Assembly (NCBI RefSeq): GCF_008017805.1
Contig: NZ_VRTT01000065.1
Coordinates: 1 to 41,890, forward strand
DNA from: Paenibacillus sp. N3.4
GTDB lineage: Bacteria; Bacillota; Bacilli; Paenibacillales; NBRC-103111
Reading direction: 5' to 3'
DNA: 41,890 nt
The notes under the pieces: generated by a model
The model's database searches: none
What the model was told of the DNA's origin: nothing
What the model saw: the letters and a program-made list of their open reading frames with translations, nothing else
Part shown: piece after piece, positions 32,990-40,771 of the stretch
Position numbering within the stretch: the stretch's first letter is position 1
Layout of the letters: each line of letters opens with the position of its first letter
Translations under genes and position numbers: made by a program

Positions 32990-34189
32990 TTACAAATTCT
33001 CAAGGCTATTTGCTTTTCGTGTGGCCATATGCTCCATTAGAAATGAAACATACGTTTCATCTCGAACTAACCATGCTGCATAATCCCTTTTGACGTAACG
33101 CTCTGCCTCTTCGAAAGTAGAAAAAAGTTGATTGGACTCGACCCCGTCCACATCAACTACCCATCTGCCTCCCGATGGAAAAATAAACACTTGTTGTTCA
33201 TTTCTATTTTCATAAAGTGATCCATAAACGGAATTTTTCATGTTAAATGTATTTTTATTCGCATCTGCGCGAATGGGTTCCATCTGAAATGACTTCGCTA
33301 CATAACATTGATAGGCTTCGTCTGTCATAGAGCAACCGGAAGCTTTAGAATGGCCTCCTCCTCCATAAAGACCCGCAATTTCCGAGACGTCGATGTGCTC
33401 GTGAATCGTTCGAAAGCTTATCTTTTTACTGCCCATATTCAAGATTGCGATGTAATCCAAATGAGGATTTTCTTTGCCCAAATCGTTTCCAAGTTCAGAA
33501 TGATAAGATTCCGCATGAACTATACCTACATGATGATCATCTATACGGGATTGGATGATTTCTCTCTTTTTTCTGTGCACATAGCGTTCGATTTTTTCTT
33601 CTTCCATATCTAAAATTTTTTCTTCAAAGGGATCGAACGCAAAGTGCTCGCTTTGCTGAATGCGCGACACCATTTTTTCCTCGAATTCTTCGATGGAAAT
33701 TAGATAAAAGAGGTCGTTTAATCGTTTGGCAACAATGTTTTCATTCTGTTCCCATTCCCATGTATCATACTGACGGACCAATTCGACGAACTTATCTAAT
33801 CCCTTCATTGGCTTCATCAATCCGTTCTGGATCAGATACTCATAAAATAGAGAAGTTGCAGATGTAAGTTTTCCATTTTCATACGCGATCTGAATAATTC
33901 CCCATGGATATATGTTTAAATGGAGCGAGGTTTTATGATGATCAATAAGTTTTACTTTTCCACCCGATTTCACAAACTCGTTAAGCCCATGTTCATTCGT
34001 TTCATCCACGGATAAGTCTGTGATAAACAAATGGCTCTTTTTTCTTGATTTTTCTAAAAAGCGTTTTACTTGTAGATTCAACCCTCCGACAGAGTTATAA
34101 CGGATTTCTACCTTTTCACCAAATGCTAATCGAGCTATTATACCGCAACCTACTCCATCCAGATCATTATGAGTATACAAATGATACAA
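32990..34189 (-). CDS. nrnB: DHH/DHHA1 oligoribonuclease NrnB-like, 399 aa
   Basis: The DHH domain has THNDLDGVGC (H7, D9, D11), ITDLSVDE and IDHHK (D83-H84-H85), the metal-binding set of DHH phosphoesterases. The DHHA1 domain carries GLYGGGGHSKASG (276-285), the RNA-end binding loop. The length of 399 aa equals B. subtilis NrnB (YngD), a nano-RNA-degrading enzyme, and I recall strong N-terminal similarity. It acts in the cytosol on short RNA oligomers and possibly on pAp or cyclic-dinucleotide products. It has its own terminator and looks monocistronic. Confidence 0.88.
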   Translation of the reverse strand: MYHLYTHNDLDGVGCGIIARLAFGEKVEIRYNSVGGLNLQVKRFLEKSRKKSHLFITDLSVDETNEHGLNEFVKSGGKVKLIDHHKTSLHLNIYPWGIIQIAYENGKLTSATSLFYEYLIQNGLMKPMKGLDKFVELVRQYDTWEWEQNENIVAKRLNDLFYLISIEEFEEKMVSRIQQSEHFAFDPFEEKILDMEEEKIERYVHRKKREIIQSRIDDHHVGIVHAESYHSELGNDLGKENPHLDYIAILNMGSKKISFRTIHEHIDVSEIAGLYGGGGHSKASGCSMTDEAYQCYVAKSFQMEPIRADANKNTFNMKNSVYGSLYENRNEQQVFIFPSGGRWVVDVDGVESNQLFSTFEEAERYVKRDYAAWLVRDETYVSFLMEHMATRKANSLENL

Positions 34190-34284
34190 GGGTACACCAT
34201 CCTGTTAATATTTTCCATTATAATACCCTCTATCAAGTCACTTTATTCGATGTTAATGGATAGAAAAATACCCTTGTTTAATGA

Positions 34285-34395
34285 ATTTTCCTGCTTTTTC
34301 TTCCTGCTTCTGTTGTCCGAGCAGGCTGCCGAATATTGACGGCAGCCTCGTCCTGGTTTCTTATTGAACGCTAACGTTTCTCCGTTAGTGTAGCG
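34285..34395. repeat. Dispersed hairpin repeat, copy near 34.3 kb
   Basis: The diverged left block TTCCTGC ... TTGTCCGAGC is followed by a perfect 9-bp stem, AGGCTGCCG (34323-34331) and CGGCAGCCT (34340-34348), and then the right block TTGAACGCTAACGTTTCTCC with GTTAGTGTAGCGG. It lies in the 440-nt gap upstream of the plus-strand membrane protein gene; the rest of the gap is AT-rich promoter sequence. Confidence 0.65.
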
Positions 34396-34633
34396 GATGA
34401 GACACAATCAGACCTAAAAAAATGTTCGGGCAACTATAGAGAACCTTACCATAAATTACGTAGTTTTTTTGTGTAATTGATAATAGTTTTTAATGTTGCT
34501 CTCATTTCATTTTATTAATATTGTTTTAAACTCACTATAACGTGTTTTTCTAAAAAACAGGTATCCTTTTATAGATTGAGGGAAAAATAAAAAATAAGTT
34601 GTGGGAAACCACTGTAAAGAAAGGAAATTATAT

Positions 34634-35839
34634 ATGAAAGCAAGTCAAAACAAATTGAAAATTTTACTTAGCAAAGTACCAGAAGTTACTATTTTCTTCT
34701 GGATAATCAAGATTTTATGCACAACTGTCGGTGAAACATTTTCCGACTTCTTAAATGGCAACGTTGGATTAGGTTTAACTCTCACTACAATAATTATGGG
34801 GATAGCACTTATCGTTGTATTGTATTTTCAATTCAGAGCAACTAAATATGTCCCTGGCATTTATTGGCTAACCGTTATACTTATAAGCGTATTCGGAACA
34901 TTAGTAACCGATAATATGACAGACGGATTCAAAGTACCGCTTGAGTTTAGCTCGATAGTTTTCTTCGTACTATTAGGATTAACTTTTCTTTTTTGGTATC
35001 TTAGTGAAAAAACACTCTCCATACACTCGATTCGCACAAGAAAGAGAGAAGTTTTCTATTGGCTTACCATTCTTTTCACATTTGCACTTGGTACAGCTGT
35101 CGGCGATTTGTATGCCGAAAAGGTTGGTCTTGGTTATCTTAACACAGCAATAACAGTCGCTATTATCATAGCTTGTATGTTTTTGGCATGGAAATATGCA
35201 AAACTCAATGCGATATTAGCGTTTTGGGTTGCATACATTCTTACTCGTCCACTCGGAGCATCATTAGGAGATTATCTATCTCAGCCGAAAAAATATGGCG
35301 GGTTGGAATTGGGGGCAACCGTTACTAGTATCATTTTTCTTATTCCTATTTTAGCGATTATCATTTTCCTTGCTGTTACAAAATTTGACACCATTGCAAA
35401 AAGCCAAACTATAGCAACAGACCAAACAAATGCAAGCAAGAAAAATGTTTTGGTGCAAACCATCACAGTATTGTGTATTTTATTAGCTGTTGGTATAGGC
35501 GGTTATGTTTGGAGCAGTAATAATATAGCTCCTCAAGCAGATTCTTCACAAGCTACATTGACTGGACAATTAACAGATTTTATTAAAATTGAAAATGATA
35601 TGCTAAACAACGTAAACTCAAATGACTTTGCTTCAGCAAAAACAGGGGCCGACGATTTGGAACGTGCATGGGACACATCAGCATCGAAGCTTCAAAAAAT
35701 AGATAACACAACATGGACCCAAATTGATGGAACTATTGACGCAGTATTAACGGCAGTTCGTTCAAAAAGCCCTGATGCCAATAAGTGCAAATCTGCACTT
35801 AACAATTCTCTTAGTATCTTAAACGGAGCAAATAAATAA
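34634..35839 (+). CDS. COG4705-type membrane protein with four internal repeats, 401 aa
   Basis: ATG 34634 has AAAGGAAA 8 nt upstream. Four repeats of about 55 residues, each two helices long, carry a F/Y-W-x-x-x-x-L start and a G-x-x-x-x-D motif: IKILCTTVGETFSDFL, VILISVFGTLVTDNM, ILFTFALGTAVGDLY and YILTRPLGASLGDYL. A ninth helix (VLVQTITVLCILLAVGIGGY) leads to an outer helical domain of about 95 residues (TGQLTDFIKIENDMLNNVNS onward). The repeats match what COG lists as uncharacterised membrane-anchored proteins (COG4705). Conserved acidic residues inside the repeated helices suggest ion transport, which is an inference. Confidence 0.7.
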   Translation: MKASQNKLKILLSKVPEVTIFFWIIKILCTTVGETFSDFLNGNVGLGLTLTTIIMGIALIVVLYFQFRATKYVPGIYWLTVILISVFGTLVTDNMTDGFKVPLEFSSIVFFVLLGLTFLFWYLSEKTLSIHSIRTRKREVFYWLTILFTFALGTAVGDLYAEKVGLGYLNTAITVAIIIACMFLAWKYAKLNAILAFWVAYILTRPLGASLGDYLSQPKKYGGLELGATVTSIIFLIPILAIIIFLAVTKFDTIAKSQTIATDQTNASKKNVLVQTITVLCILLAVGIGGYVWSSNNIAPQADSSQATLTGQLTDFIKIENDMLNNVNSNDFASAKTGADDLERAWDTSASKLQKIDNTTWTQIDGTIDAVLTAVRSKSPDANKCKSALNNSLSILNGANK

Positions 35840-35907
35840 AAATGAAAAACGGTCGTAAGTATCGGTGACCATAGGTAAGCATTTGATGTAATCTCCAGCT
35901 TTTCCTC

Positions 35908-35981
35908 CGGGTAGAGAGGCCACCCAACTGGTAGCCCGAACCCCCACAGAACCCGGCGTGCGGATTTCCCGCACCGGGCTC
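35908..35981 (-). ncRNA. 3' tail of a group II intron (domains V and VI)
   Basis: On the minus strand, 35981-35949 reads GAGCCCGGTGCGG-GAAAT-CCGCA-CG-CCGGGTTC. This is the 33-nt domain V shape: an AGC-type base pairing GAGCCCGG with CCGGGTTC, a 2-nt CG bulge, an upper stem and a GAAA loop. It is followed by a domain VI-like hairpin (GGCTACC and GGGTGGCC). The intron would end near CTCTACC. No reverse transcriptase precedes it; only a 38-codon frame (MVQCVNTRGNYARIEAKYRE) and the ABC permease stop lie upstream. It is a truncated remnant. 35840-35907 holds nothing recognisable. Confidence 0.65.
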
Positions 35982-36149
35982 TTTATCCGATCAGACGGGA
36001 TAAAAATCTTCGGTCGCCGTCCTCATGGTTTCCTGCACTTTCCCGATACTTCGCTTCAATCCGGGCATAATTTCCTCTCGTATTTACGCACTGTACCATC
36101 TCTTACTTGATGTTTTTGTTGACCACTATCATTTTAATGCCTGCAAACG

Positions 36150-36920
36150 TTAAGTTGCTTTCCGCTTGTATACGCGCATCGCAAACAGATATGCGACGAT
36201 CAGTATCCCTAAGCACCACGCGAGCGCAACCCAAATATCATTTCCGACAGGTTGCCCCGACAGTAGCGCACGGATGGAGTTCACGATCGAGGTCACCGGC
36301 TGGTTTTCGGCAAAGGCGCGAACGACCGACGGCATCGACTCGGTCGGCACAAACGCCGAACTGATAAACGGCAGGAAGATAAGTGGATAGGAAAACGCGC
36401 TTGCACCTTCCATCGTTTTTGCGGACAGTCCGGCAATCGCCGCGACCCAAGTTAAGGCCAGTGTAAACAACGCGAGTATGCCTGCTACGGCAAGCCATGG
36501 CAGTATTCCCGCGGACGAACGAAAACCCATAATCAACGCTGCGAGAATGATGACGATCACCGATATGGCGTTGGACATCAGAGAGGTCAGCACATGCCCC
36601 CAAAGCAAGGCGGAACGTGAAATCGGCATGGTGTGAAACCGCTCGAATATGCCCCGCTGCTTATCCATAAACAGGCGGTAAGCCGTATAGGCTATTCCGC
36701 TTGCGATCGCCATAAGCAGTATGCCTGGCAACAGGTAATTCACATAGTTATCCGTTCCGGTTTGAATTGCACCTCCGAACACATAGACGAACAGCAGCAT
36801 CATCGCAATTGGAGTGAGGCAGACCGTGATGATGGTGTCCATACTGCGAAAAATATGGCGCATGGAACGTCCAAGCATAACGCTAATATCGGTGAAGAAA
36901 TGATTCTTTGCCTTCTCCAT
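36150..36920 (-). CDS. ABC-2 type transporter permease (DrrB-like), 256 aa
   Basis: Six hydrophobic helices. The N-terminal cytosolic helix ISVMLGRSMRHIFRSMDTII and the segment GIFERFHTMPISRSALLWGH are typical of DrrB/ABC2 drug-export permeases. The last helix ends LFAMRVYKRKAT. Its ATG directly abuts the stop of the ATPase gene (TAAATG), so translation is coupled. It forms the membrane half of the exporter with the protein encoded at 36921-37679. The substrate is unknown. Confidence 0.9.
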   Translation of the reverse strand: MEKAKNHFFTDISVMLGRSMRHIFRSMDTIITVCLTPIAMMLLFVYVFGGAIQTGTDNYVNYLLPGILLMAIASGIAYTAYRLFMDKQRGIFERFHTMPISRSALLWGHVLTSLMSNAISVIVIILAALIMGFRSSAGILPWLAVAGILALFTLALTWVAAIAGLSAKTMEGASAFSYPLIFLPFISSAFVPTESMPSVVRAFAENQPVTSIVNSIRALLSGQPVGNDIWVALAWCLGILIVAYLFAMRVYKRKAT

Positions 36921-37679
36921 TTACTTCGTCTCCTTTTTACCGACGATTGAGAGGAAAATCTCTTCTAATGTCGGTTGTTTTTCGACATACTCCACCTTTG
37001 CGGATGGGAACAGCTTTTTTAGATCCGAGAGCGTGCCGCTGGCGATGATCCTACCCTCATGCAGAATGGCAATACGGTCGGCAAGCTGCTCAGCCTCCTC
37101 CAAATACTGCGTGGTTAGGAGTACCGTCGTGCCGCCGCCCGCCAGCTCCTTAACAATCTTCCAAACCTCAATTCGTGCCTCGGGGTCAAGCCCAGTCGTC
37201 GGCTCGTCGAGGAAAATAATCTGCGGATTACCCACAAGGCTCAAGGCGATGTCGAGCCTGCGGCGCATACCACCCGAATAAGTAGACGCCCTGCGGTCGG
37301 CGGCGTCTGTCAATCCGAAGCGTTTAAGCAAGTCGTCCGCAACCTGAAGCGGATTTTTGAGGTATCGTAGCTTGGCAATCATGATCAGATTTTCCCGTCC
37401 GGTCAAAATTTCGTCTACGGCGGCAAATTGCCCGGTCAGACTGATTGCCTGCCGCACATTCTCGGGTTTTGACGCGACATCAAATCCGTTTACAGTGGCG
37501 GTTCCGCTGTCTTGTTTGAGCAGCGTGGTGAGGATTTTGACAACTGTTGTCTTGCCCGCGCCGTTGGAGCCAAGCAGGGCGAAAATCTCACCTCGCTTCA
37601 CTTCAAAATCGACGCCCTTTAGGACTTCTGTGTCCTTGAAAGACTTTCGCAGACCTTTCACTTCAATTGTTTTTTCCAT
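36921..37679 (-). CDS. ABC transporter ATP-binding protein (DrrA-like), 252 aa
   Basis: Walker A GSNGAGKTT (37-45), signature YSGGMRRRLDIA (134-145), Walker B IIFLDEPTTGLD (154-165) and the switch histidine region LLTTQYLEEAEQLADRI are all intact. The C-terminal LEEIFLSIVG extension is typical of DrrA-type daunorubicin-exporter ATPases. It energises the permease encoded next to it. ATG 37679 follows GGGGGA. Upstream in the same operon are two DUF1048 genes and padR, so expression is probably under PadR. Confidence 0.93.
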   Translation of the reverse strand: MEKTIEVKGLRKSFKDTEVLKGVDFEVKRGEIFALLGSNGAGKTTVVKILTTLLKQDSGTATVNGFDVASKPENVRQAISLTGQFAAVDEILTGRENLIMIAKLRYLKNPLQVADDLLKRFGLTDAADRRASTYSGGMRRRLDIALSLVGNPQIIFLDEPTTGLDPEARIEVWKIVKELAGGGTTVLLTTQYLEEAEQLADRIAILHEGRIIASGTLSDLKKLFPSAKVEYVEKQPTLEEIFLSIVGKKETK

Positions 37680-37694
37680 CCCGATATCCCCCTT

Positions 37695-38045
37695 TCACTT
37701 TTTTTTATCCGTAACCTTTTTCATGGTCTTGTTACCTTCTTGGTCAACAGAATCTTGATAGATGTCAGCGTAAGTTTTTGAATCTCTGATTAGATCGTCG
37801 CAGAAAGCCGCTACGTCTCTGCCCGTCACTTCGAGCACGCCTTTCCCCAAGGCCGCGCCCCCTTCAAAAAGATCGATAATCCCCGAGAGCAAACCCGTCC
37901 CCTCGGTCAGCTCAAGAGGGCCGACCTTAAAGAGATATTTTTGCATCTCTTTATAAACAATCTGATAATCTTGCGGGAGCGCTTTGACACGCACCACGTG
38001 TGCTCGCCACTCTTTTTTGCCTTCGATGATATCTCGTATTTTCAT
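37695..38045 (-). CDS. DUF1048 domain protein, 116 aa
   Basis: The start KIRDIIEGKKEWRAHVVRVK and then ALPQDYQIVYKEMQKYLFKV match DUF1048 (an all-helical family of about 110 aa). The segment GLLSGIIDLFEGGAALGKGV and the later DVAAFCDDLIRDSK complete the domain. It is a soluble protein and has a lysine-rich tail. ATG 38045 follows GGAGGA. The second DUF1048 gene lies 12 nt upstream and the ABC ATPase gene 15 nt downstream. The family is regularly found with PadR regulators; the biochemical role is unknown. Confidence 0.88.
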   Translation of the reverse strand: MKIRDIIEGKKEWRAHVVRVKALPQDYQIVYKEMQKYLFKVGPLELTEGTGLLSGIIDLFEGGAALGKGVLEVTGRDVAAFCDDLIRDSKTYADIYQDSVDQEGNKTMKKVTDKKK

Positions 38046-38057
38046 TTTATCCTCCTC

Positions 38058-38406
38058 CTATTTACCTAATTTTTTAGCGATATTATTGTTGAGTTGCTCG
38101 CGCCACTTGTCGCGAATAGACTTCGCCCCTTCTTCACCGGCCAGCGCTGAACAGAAGCCTTTGATATCGTCACCCAAAACCTCTTGGACACTCTGACCGT
38201 CCGCCGCCGATTCTTCCAGCAGGCCAAGCACACCGTCAAGAATTGGCATGAGATTGCGACCGGTGAAATCGGAGTGCGGCCAAAGATTGACATTAATTTT
38301 TTCCCATGCCGCTTGATAATCAGCCGGCAGCTTTTTGACTCGCGATTCAAAAAGTCTTAAATTCTTTAGTCATGTCGCTGCCGGTGATTTTTTCCCAAAA
38401 ATTCAT
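38058..38406 (-). pseudogene. Second DUF1048 gene, frameshifted in a T run
   Basis: ATG 38406 overlaps the padR stop (ATGA), and the frame reads MNFWEKITGSDMTKEFKTF before a TGA. Removing one base from the T5 run (plus-strand A5 at 38349-38353) continues it as ESRVKKLPADYQAAWEKINV, then FTGRNLMPILDGVLGLLEES, and QSVQEVLGDDIKGFCSALAG to the end. The repaired protein is about 115 aa, the family length, and homologous to the neighbour at 37695-38045. A one-base homopolymer break; a sequencing error is as likely as decay. Confidence 0.8.
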
Positions 38407-38732
38407 TGTTCATTCTCCTTTAACTCGTTAATTTTTGAGGATACGAACTCCCATTTTTCCCAGAACCTCCGCAGCTCCTCGCACCCCGCGTCGTTGATCG
38501 CGAAAAACTTTCGCGGCGGTCCCATGTCGGAGGGCTTCTTGGTGATCTCCACCAACTTGTTTTTTTCAAGTCGGATCAGGATGGTGTATACCGTTCCCTC
38601 CACAACATCTGTGAAGCCGAGGGCGTTCAGCCGCCGCGTGATTTCGTAGCCGTAGGTTTCTTTGCGGCTTATAATTTCAAGGACGCAGCCCTCAAGCACG
38701 CCTTTGAGCATTTCCGTTAGGTTTTCCAGCAC
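38403..38732 (-). CDS. PadR family transcriptional regulator, 109 aa
   Basis: PadR winged helix: EMLKGVLEGCVLEIISRKET, YGYEITRRLNALGFTDVVEG, TVYTILIRLEKNKLVEITKK, then PPRKFFAINDAGCEELRRFW, all standard. I place the start at GTG 38732, with AAGGAG about 6 nt before it; a GTG at 38738 would overlap the ribosome binding site. It is the first gene of the padR-DUF1048-DUF1048-ATPase-permease operon and probably its autorepressor, released by a drug-like ligand. Confidence 0.93.
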   Translation of the reverse strand: MLENLTEMLKGVLEGCVLEIISRKETYGYEITRRLNALGFTDVVEGTVYTILIRLEKNKLVEITKKPSDMGPPRKFFAINDAGCEELRRFWEKWEFVSSKINELKENEQ

Positions 38733-38765
38733 AATCACTCCTTGCTATTCTGTATGACTGGTATG

Positions 38766-38796
38766 AAGTATTACTTACTACTACTATAAAGTATCA
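38766..38796. promoter_or_regulatory. Imperfect dyad upstream of padR, candidate operator
   Basis: GTATTACTTA (38768-38777) and TAAAGTATC (38787-38795) form an imperfect inverted repeat around CTACTACTA. It lies about 35-60 nt upstream of the PadR start, where an autoregulatory PadR site is expected. Confidence 0.4.
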
Positions 38797-38850
38797 CGCA
38801 GTAGATGGTCTGTCAATAGCGTTTGCTCTGCCACGGATTTTACATTTTCA

Positions 38851-38935
38851 CTATCCTGTCCTTTAGTTGAGAAAAGGCTGCCGATTTGCCGGCAGCCTTT
38901 ATCTTGACGTTAATTGAACTATAGTTATCCGTCCC
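38851..38935. repeat. Dispersed hairpin repeat, most complete copy
   Basis: Left block CTATCCTGTCCTTTAGTTGA. Perfect 11-bp stem AAAGGCTGCCG (38873-38883) and CGGCAGCCTTT (38890-38900). Right block TTGAACTATAGTTATCCGTC. All three parts are clear, so this copy defines the layout. It lies between the divergent padR operon and the sigma-factor gene. Confidence 0.75.
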
Positions 38936-39128
38936 TAATCACCCGATTATCGCTTCCCCATTCAAAACAAGTTCACTTTCCCAAAAACCGACTGATGCAA
39001 CTTTCAACGAAACGCGTTAGGCTAATTTTATTACAATTCTATTTCTGCTAGTTGATCTTTTTAAAAAAACTGAACCATTTTTCACGATGGAGCCAATATA
39101 GGGTGTATACAGTTTGGAGGGCCCTCAG

Positions 39129-39704
39129 ATGAATGATCAAGAATTAAATCCATGGATAGATCGAGTGATTGAAGGGGATCAGGCGGCATTTGATGTCATA
39201 TACGACCTAACAAAGAAAAAAGTGTATGCCACGGCGACGATGCTGATTCGCAATAAGGAAGACGTGAATGACGTTGTGAGCGAAGTTTACTGCCAGATGT
39301 TCAAATCATTACCGAGCTTTAACCGCTCACGTTCCTTCTCTTATTGGTTGAACGGAATCCTCATCAATCAAATCAACAATTGGCGCAGGCAAGTGTGGCG
39401 GAGGTTCCGCTTGTCGCAAAAGCACGACATGCTTCAGGAGCATCGTCCTCCAGAGCTCCCAGATGAGTTCCTGATCCAAAGCGAAGGACAGCAACAGTTG
39501 CTAGGTTTGATAAAGAAGCTACCCTATAAATTGCGTGTTGTAGTCTTATACAAATATTACTACGAATACAGCAACGACGAAATCGCTGAACTACTTCGTA
39601 TTCCGGTCGGTACCGTCAAGTCACGAAATAGCCTAGCTCTGAAGCAAATTCGACAAAGATTCGGTACTCATCTAGTGCAGGAGGTCACGTTAAAAAATGT
39701 CTAA
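39129..39704 (+). CDS. ECF-type RNA polymerase sigma factor, 191 aa
   Basis: Region 2 spans about 20-95 (AAFDVIYDLTKKKVYATATM, then NKEDVNDVVSEVYCQMFKSL and SFSYWLNGILINQINNWRRQ). Region 4 spans about 125-180 (LPYKLRVVVLYKYYYEYSND and EIAELLRIPVGTVKSRNSLA). Region 3 is absent, as in ECF factors. ATG 39129 lies 8 nt after GGAGG. The stop overlaps the start of the DUF4179 gene by 8 nt. A TGAACC box at 39071 could be an autoregulatory -35, but no clear -10 is seen. Confidence 0.92.
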   Translation: MNDQELNPWIDRVIEGDQAAFDVIYDLTKKKVYATATMLIRNKEDVNDVVSEVYCQMFKSLPSFNRSRSFSYWLNGILINQINNWRRQVWRRFRLSQKHDMLQEHRPPELPDEFLIQSEGQQQLLGLIKKLPYKLRVVVLYKYYYEYSNDEIAELLRIPVGTVKSRNSLALKQIRQRFGTHLVQEVTLKNV

Positions 39705-40470
39705 ACAAAATGTAAACGAAGCATTGACGAGATATATGGAGGAGATTCAAGTTCCTGAAGAGTTAGATCAACGGATTCGGCAAAACTTTATTCAATATCA
39801 CGCCCAAAAGGAGAACTCTCAAATGAAACTCAAGAAAAAAATATTTGCTTTCAGCGTAGCTGCTGCCATTCTGATCCCAACAGCTGCTTACGCGCTTAAC
39901 AACTCTTACTTTAGCCAAAGTAATGTCAATCTTAACGGCTTGGTGGACAACCAAGTCAAGCAGGCTGCCGCAAAGGGCCTTACTGTTCCACTCGATTACA
40001 AAATTTCAGATCAGGGTGTGACTATTCATTTCACAGAGGTGTATACAGAAGATTCCAAAGTACTGTTGCATTACCGAGTCGAAAAGGCAGACGGAACGTT
40101 AGTGGCGTATGAATTTGATTCCCAAGGTTTAAATATACGTACTGACGGCAAGGAGAATGGCCAGCAGACCACGAATCCTACCTATAGTGTACCTGGACAG
40201 GAAGGCTTTAATGTATTGAACTATTTCGGTACTCCTAACGCTGATAATCTGCCGTTCTACCTTACGGATTCCAAAGGTAATAAACTGGATACAGGGATCG
40301 CCGATCAAGGCGAGCCAGAGGGGTTACTCGCGTTCATGACGGTTGGTCATAAGCTCCCGCAAGAGATGGTGCTACAAGTCAATGTGAATCGCATCGGTGG
40401 GACTAAGGGAAGCTGGAAAGGCCAGCTTCAAATCGATCAACTGAAGTCATCAACCCCAAGTGCCAAGTAA
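39697..40470 (+). CDS. DUF4179-type anti-sigma partner, membrane-anchored, 257 aa
   Basis: The cytosolic N terminus (1-45, MSKQNVNEALTRYMEEIQVP) would hold the sigma factor. One membrane segment follows (KKKIFAFSVAAAILIPTAAY, about 46-66). The outer part (70-257) is a DUF4179-like beta-rich domain with QGVTIHFTEVYTEDSKVLLH. The gene overlaps the sigma-factor stop, the standard arrangement of a sigma/anti-sigma pair. There is no HxxxCxxC zinc motif, so it is not a ZAS-domain anti-sigma factor. The signal sensed outside the cell is unknown. Confidence 0.85.
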   Translation: MSKQNVNEALTRYMEEIQVPEELDQRIRQNFIQYHAQKENSQMKLKKKIFAFSVAAAILIPTAAYALNNSYFSQSNVNLNGLVDNQVKQAAAKGLTVPLDYKISDQGVTIHFTEVYTEDSKVLLHYRVEKADGTLVAYEFDSQGLNIRTDGKENGQQTTNPTYSVPGQEGFNVLNYFGTPNADNLPFYLTDSKGNKLDTGIADQGEPEGLLAFMTVGHKLPQEMVLQVNVNRIGGTKGSWKGQLQIDQLKSSTPSAK

Positions 40471-40496
40471 TCCGTACTTTACAATTTCCAATGAAA

Positions 40497-40530
40497 AGCG
40501 TGGACACCTCATGAGTATCCACGTTTTTTT
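40497..40530 (+). terminator. Terminator of the sigma/anti-sigma operon
   Basis: CGTGGA (40499-40504) pairs with TCCACG (40518-40523), enclosing CTCATGAG, and is followed by seven Ts. It lies 27 nt after the stop. Confidence 0.8.
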
Positions 40531-40681
40531 GTCGCGAATAAATCAAGTTTGAACCGGCGTCCCTTTTCATTGGTTTTGAGATTCATAAAGTATGGATTCA
40601 GCAATCGGTATGCCGGGACAGCAACCGTCAGTGCCTAGGTAAGAACTTTTATCACTTCAACAACAATCTTAGATCAATAAG

Positions 40682-40763
40682 CTATGCTGCCCGTTACTTG
40701 AATGAACTAAAAAAGAGCTGCTACAAGGCAAGCTCCTTTACTTTCGTTTGTCGTTAGCGAAAT
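40682..40763. repeat. Dispersed hairpin repeat, copy near 40.7 kb
   Basis: Left block CTATGCTGCCCGTTACTTGA. Stem GAGCT (40715-40719) and AGCTC (40731-40735) with flanking AAA/TTT. Right block TTTCGTTTGTCGTTAGCGAA. It lies next to the stop of the minus-strand APH-like gene. Confidence 0.65.
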
Positions 40764-40771
40764 ATTCGATT

